Source: an uncultured Muribaculaceae bacterium (lineage in GTDB: Bacteria; Bacteroidota; Bacteroidia; Bacteroidales; Muribaculaceae). Taken from it: 10,590 nt of DNA. The notes under the pieces are model-generated. The model did no database searches. It was not told where the DNA came from and was given only the letters and a program-made list of their open reading frames with translations. The translations under genes were made by a program, and so were the position numbers. Every line of letters begins with the position of its first letter. Within the stretch, counting starts at the first letter, position 1. Below are positions 8,731-10,590 of the stretch, in pieces. The stretch spans positions 1 through 10,590 of the forward strand of contig CAJUIJ010000084.1 of the NCBI GenBank assembly GCA_910586175.1. Reading direction: 5' to 3'.

Positions 8731-8769
8731 AAAAAAGGTATTTTTGCGTTTACATCCGCAAAAATACCT
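8731..8769 (-). terminator. Hairpin plus T-tract ending at the tape-measure ATG
   Basis: On the minus strand CGCAAAAATACCT (13 bases) pairs perfectly with the preceding AGGTATTTTTGCG across an 8-base loop (arms 8757-8769 and 8736-8748 in plus coordinates). Six T residues follow (8731-8736; one also pairs at the stem base), then the ATG at 8730. A stem with a run of T only on the downstream side in the minus direction is the form of an intrinsic terminator. It would close the membrane-protein cassette, but would also attenuate the tape measure if there is no other promoter. The same hairpin could instead act on translation, because it occupies the leader next to the start codon. Confidence 0.55.
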
Positions 8770-8789
8770 CTATGACTCTTTCGATTAAA
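8759..8789 (-). promoter_or_regulatory. Alternative reading: promoter for the tape measure
   Basis: The minus strand carries TATTTTTG (8759-8766), an exact TAnnTTTG match, with TTTA (8786-8789) 19 bases upstream where Bacteroides promoters have TTTG. Transcription would begin around 8750, inside the hairpin, giving a leader of about 20 bases. If real, the inverted repeat over the -7 box would be an operator rather than a terminator. The imperfect -33 box keeps confidence low. Confidence 0.3.
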
Positions 8790-8797
8790 GGACTAAT
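8763..8797 (-). repeat. Split direct repeat, copy B (before the tape measure)
   Basis: Minus strand: ATTAGTCCTTTAA (8785-8797), a 10-base spacer, then CATAGAGGTATT (8763-8774). Both blocks are identical to copy A at 9276-9310, with different 10-base spacers of equal length. The TAG stop of the 150-aa gene lies inside the 13-base block at the same place as in copy A. The distal part of the 12-base block forms part of the hairpin before the tape measure. Confidence 0.9.
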
Positions 8798-9245
8798 TTT
8801 TCCCTTTGCCCAATCCGCCTCCGAGTCCGACACCCAACCAGTAGGCGTATTCTTTCTTCACTTGTTCAGGATCCTTGTTGCCGAATATCCTTTTAAATCT
8901 CCTTTTTCTGCGGAGTATCTTCGCCTCGCGACGCTCTTCAAGCATCTTCTCGGTATCTCCAAAGAGGCATATTTTCCAGCCATAACCCATCTTGCGCCGG
9001 CGAAACGGCTCCATCATTACCAATAAGATAAGTATAAGGAATGGGAAAGCCACGATTGCCGCGCCCCAGACTTCCTCTCCTTGGCCACCGCACAAGATGC
9101 CAAGTGCCATTCCTGCAACAAACAACAATGGCAATGCGATATAACGCCACTTGCCAAGGCGCTTCCAATTTATTATAATAATCCCGACATTTCCCGACAA
9201 TGTGGGATATCGGTTTATTATATTGTCTTCTTTTTTGATTGACAT
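8793..9245 (-). CDS. Small membrane protein with basic tail and Gly-rich end, 150 aa
   Basis: No family is recognised. Two membrane segments are visible, residues about 34-53 (YIALPLLFVAGMALGILCGG) and 60-78 (WGAAIVAFPFLILILLVMM), joined by a short GQGEEV loop. A basic stretch follows at 97-123 (EERREAKILRRKRRFKRIFG). By the positive-inside rule both ends face the cytoplasm. The last 17 residues are an aromatic-Gly run, YAYWLGVGLGGGLGKGKN, resembling the FFWGIGFGAGRSLTGGN end of the 132-aa neighbour. The N-terminal 33 residues are polar to mildly hydrophobic, with no signal peptide. The gene lies between the 121-aa membrane protein (60-bp gap) and the tape measure (62-bp gap), and both gaps begin with the same split repeat. 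It may belong to a moron-like cassette acting at the host membrane; a tail or chaperone role cannot be excluded. Confidence 0.75.
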   Translation of the reverse strand: MSIKKEDNIINRYPTLSGNVGIIIINWKRLGKWRYIALPLLFVAGMALGILCGGQGEEVWGAAIVAFPFLILILLVMMEPFRRRKMGYGWKICLFGDTEKMLEERREAKILRRKRRFKRIFGNKDPEQVKKEYAYWLGVGLGGGLGKGKN

Positions 9246-9275
9246 AACTTTGTTATTTTGTGATGGTTACTTTTT

Positions 9276-9310
9276 AATACCTCTATGTCATATCAGTTTA
9301 AAGGACTAAT
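9276..9310 (-). repeat. Split direct repeat, copy A (before the 150-aa gene)
   Basis: Minus strand: ATTAGTCCTTTAA (9298-9310), 10-base spacer, CATAGAGGTATT (9276-9287), matching copy B in both blocks. The TAG stop of the 121-aa gene is inside the 13-base block. The distance from the end of the 12-base block to the next ATG is 30 bases here and 32 in copy B, so the whole junction layout is conserved. Unlike copy B no strong hairpin follows. Confidence 0.9.
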
Positions 9311-9671
9311 AATAGTCAGTGTGCCATTCTCCATCCCAATAATCACCGTGTCGCCTTGACAGCCTTTTGACTTCCCGGTCTATCCGTTTGTTGTTTTTCT
9401 TGATAAACTTCTTGTTATTACGCATCCAAGCCTTGTTGAACTCGATGGCTACGCGCCGTTTGTGAGCTTCCTCGATTCTTCCCATACGAGTCAGAATCTT
9501 GGCCGGGCCGACTGTATGAAACAGCACCGCCGACGCAATCACCCAAAGCAGAATGCAAACGTTCGGGTCAATCACGTCACCGGCAAGCGCATAAAACACC
9601 AAACCGCTCACCGCCATCAATGCGATGCAGCGACTCCACCGCCTGTAATATGTACGTTTGCTCTTCTTCAT
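9306..9671 (-). CDS. Small membrane protein with very basic C-tail, 121 aa
   Basis: This is an unrecognised protein with a strongly basic N-terminus (MKKSKRTYYRRWSR) followed by two hydrophobic segments, residues about 15-30 (CIALMAVSGLVFYALA) and 37-55 (NVCILLWVIASAVLFHTVG). They are separated by a short GDVIDP loop. The rest is a highly basic, probably helical tail (about residues 57-108, rich in K, R and N, including NNKKFIKKNNKR) ending in an aromatic/acidic stretch, DYWDGEWHTDYY. The charge pattern predicts both termini inside the cell. The start is an ATG four bases after the stop of the 132-aa gene (TAA AAAA ATG), which implies co-transcription and probably translational coupling. The basic tail could bind nucleic acid or phospholipid, but nothing in the sequence decides this. 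Confidence 0.75.
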   Translation of the reverse strand: MKKSKRTYYRRWSRCIALMAVSGLVFYALAGDVIDPNVCILLWVIASAVLFHTVGPAKILTRMGRIEEAHKRRVAIEFNKAWMRNNKKFIKKNNKRIDREVKRLSRRHGDYWDGEWHTDYY

Positions 9672-9675
9672 TTTT

Positions 9676-10074
9676 TTAATTATTGTGTTGAGAGTTGCCG
9701 CCGGTAAGGCTCCGCCCGGCTCCGAATCCGATGCCCCAAAAGAATGCTTTTATTATTGATTGCCTTATCGGGTTGGCTTGCCTGTGCTGTCGTTTCTCAA
9801 ACCGTTTCTGCTCCCGCTTTTCCCATTCCTCGTTAGCGGCCTTGCGCCCATCATGAGTGAATACTGACCAGCCGAGATAAAAAATAAGACCAGGCCCGAA
9901 AAATAATATCATGCCTCCTACAAGTCCAATCAAACCGCGCACTATCCCCTCATCGTCCCATGGATTCCATAGCCATACGAGATAGCCACCAAGCACAAAG
10001 CCCACCACAAACCATATTCCTATTGCGGTGAACACTATTCCTAAATTTCCATTATTTTTTACATCCCTCTCCAT
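9676..10074 (-). CDS. Small membrane protein with charged tail, 132 aa (first of cassette)
   Basis: No family is recognised. Hydrophobic segments lie at residues about 12-36 (LGIVFTAIGIWFVVGFVLGG and onward) and 43-68, joined by an acidic NPWDDEG loop. A charged, probably helical tail covers about 76-102 (EEWEKREQKRFEKRQHRQ), and the protein ends in an amphipathic aromatic-Gly segment, AFFWGIGFGAGRSLTGGN. Positive-inside charge predicts both termini in the cytoplasm. The frame can be extended ten codons to a TTG at 10104, but a good promoter -7 box overlaps that stretch (10093-10100), placing the TTG upstream of the likely transcription start. The ATG at 10074 (MERDVKNNGN) is therefore preferred. 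It is the first gene of the three-gene membrane cassette and its stop lies four bases before the next ATG. Confidence 0.75.
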   Translation of the reverse strand: MERDVKNNGNLGIVFTAIGIWFVVGFVLGGYLVWLWNPWDDEGIVRGLIGLVGGMILFFGPGLIFYLGWSVFTHDGRKAANEEWEKREQKRFEKRQHRQANPIRQSIIKAFFWGIGFGAGRSLTGGNSQHNN

Positions 10075-10092
10075 GACATAGCTTATATGCCA

Positions 10093-10124
10093 CAAATATA
10101 ACAAATTTAGTGGAATCTTGCAAT
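10093..10124 (-). promoter_or_regulatory. Bacteroides-type promoter for the membrane-protein cassette
   Basis: The minus strand reads ATTG (10121-10124), 20 bases, then TATATTTG (10093-10100). This is an exact TAnnTTTG -7 box and a TTG-containing -33 box at normal Bacteroides spacing. Transcription would start near 10087, leaving a leader of roughly 13 bases before the ATG at 10074. It lies in the 74-bp gap between the 123-aa and 132-aa genes, in DNA much richer in A+T than the gene upstream. Confidence 0.6.
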
Positions 10125-10148
10125 CGTTTGAGGTAAATTTCGCACGTT

Positions 10149-10520
10149 TTATTCCACTTGCTTGAGCATTTCGGGGAAGTGCTTGCGCACCCAGTCGCGA
10201 AACTCATATTTCACCTCCTGCAATGTGTCGCGGTAGAGCGTGCCCCAAACCTGTCGGTTGTATATCCGCCAGTTGCCATATTCCTTCATATCCACGAAGC
10301 GGAGCTGAAGCGGCACCCACACCTCAGCCGCAACCCCTTGCCCGGAATCGGCTATCGAGTGGCGCACATTGGTCAGCGCGTCGGCTAGTGCCTTGCCCCT
10401 GCCTCCCTCGCTCCCCGCACTCCGCTCCCTCGCTATCGACTGCTGAGCCGATATGATGTTCTTGATGCCCCGGTCTATCTGCTGCCGGAAGTATTGCATC
10501 TTCAATGTCTGAAGCTCCAT
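10149..10520 (-). CDS. Hypothetical tail-module protein, 123 aa
   Basis: No named family is recognised. The protein is soluble-looking, with a helical Q/R-rich N-terminus (KMQYFRQQIDRGIKNIISAQ), a Gly/Ser/Arg-rich turn (RSAGSEGGRGKA, residues 34-44), then VPLQLRFVDMKEYGNWRIYN (69-88) and a helical, charged C-terminus (TLQEVKYEFRDWVRKHFPEM). The middle segment ('LRFVDMK..GN.RIYNR..WG') seems familiar from small proteins of Bacteroidetes phage tail modules, but I cannot give it a function. The ATG at 10520 starts one base after the TGA of the upstream gene, so the two are almost certainly co-transcribed and coupled. A second ATG lies at residue 8. Given its place before the tape measure, a tail completion, connector or assembly-chaperone role is possible. 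Confidence 0.7.
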   Translation of the reverse strand: MELQTLKMQYFRQQIDRGIKNIISAQQSIARERSAGSEGGRGKALADALTNVRHSIADSGQGVAAEVWVPLQLRFVDMKEYGNWRIYNRQVWGTLYRDTLQEVKYEFRDWVRKHFPEMLKQVE

Positions 10521-10521
10521 G

Positions 10522-10590
10522 TCAATCCATCACCTTAAAACCGAGACTCCAGCCGGCGAAACCGGCGAAAAACTGTGTCTCAGCCAGCGT
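10522..10590 (-). CDS. C-terminal end of an unidentified upstream gene (partial)
   Basis: The frame is open from the right edge to a TGA at 10522-10524, giving the last 22 residues: TLAETQFFAGFAGWSLGFK, then VMD. The segment is aromatic and Gly-rich. It ends one base before the ATG of the 123-aa gene, the tight spacing expected within an operon. Too little is visible to assign a function. Confidence 0.55.
   Translation of the reverse strand, partial: TLAETQFFAGFAGWSLGFKVMD

Larger units (their letters stand above)
1..10590 (-). mobile_element. Phage or prophage tail module (no ends visible)
   Basis: The whole window reads as one block of phage structural genes on the minus strand: tail genes at the right edge, tape measure, two distal-tail/baseplate-like proteins, a fibre-like protein and a further tip protein at the left edge. 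This order (tape measure followed by tail-tip genes) is the conserved order of tailed phages. No attachment site, integrase, terminase or capsid gene is in view, so the sequence cannot tell whether this is an integrated prophage or a free phage genome. Confidence 0.85.

Noticed and set aside
10109..10158. 8-bp inverted repeat (AGTGGAAT / ATTCCACT) around the cassette promoter
   Set aside because: The arms are short and 34 bases apart, so chance is a sufficient explanation and no T-run follows.
10520..10560. Possible programmed frameshift joining the right-edge frame and the 123-aa gene
   Set aside because: The TTTTAAG stretch does not fit the XXXYYYZ slippery pattern in frame, and the 123-aa frame has a TGA four codons before its ATG.

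Overview
The window is the tail-morphogenesis part of a double-stranded DNA phage or prophage with a non-contractile (siphovirus-like) or otherwise tape-measure-dependent tail. Every supportable gene lies on the minus strand, so transcription runs from right (10590) to left (1). The host is most likely a gut Bacteroidales bacterium. The reasons are the tape-measure C-terminus with its GGYTGDGDRYEVAG...HRGEYVVP stretch, start codons preceded by A/T-rich sequence rather than Shine-Dalgarno motifs, and a promoter matching the Bacteroides -33 TTG / -7 TAnnTTTG consensus. The genus cannot be fixed from the sequence. Base composition is uneven, with flanks of about 60-70% GC in sampled 60-base stretches and a poorer central block.

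Layout in transcription order: (1) 10590-10149 holds the C-terminal end of an unidentified gene and a 123-aa hypothetical protein, in GC-rich DNA typical of the tail module. (2) 10124-8731 is a cassette with its own promoter and three consecutive small membrane-hairpin proteins (132, 121 and 150 aa). It ends in a strong hairpin plus T-tract that touches the next start codon. (3) 8730-4723 is a 1335-aa tape measure protein. (4) 4667-2286 (793 aa) and 2227-1073 (384 aa) are large proteins in the distal-tail/baseplate position. (5) 1007-288 is a 239-aa fibre-like protein with a duplicated tail-fibre motif, followed by the N-terminus of another probable baseplate or fibre protein that runs off the left edge.

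The tape measure sets tail length and is threaded out at DNA entry, and the downstream genes should build the tail tip and host-contact apparatus. The three membrane proteins are not typical virion components. They sit where tail assembly chaperones or tail completion genes usually lie, share one topology (short N-terminus, hairpin, basic C-tail) and have their own promoter. This resembles a phage 'moron' cassette, and a superinfection-exclusion or host-membrane role is a reasonable but unproven guess.

The junctions carry unusual non-coding structure. A split direct repeat (13 bp, 10-bp variable spacer, 12 bp) overlaps the stop codons of two adjacent genes, and a perfect 13-bp hairpin precedes the tape-measure ATG. 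Four 9-bp tandem repeats begin at the tape-measure stop codon. There is no gene-free stretch over 100 bases. No tRNA, rRNA, CRISPR array, integrase or transposase was seen.
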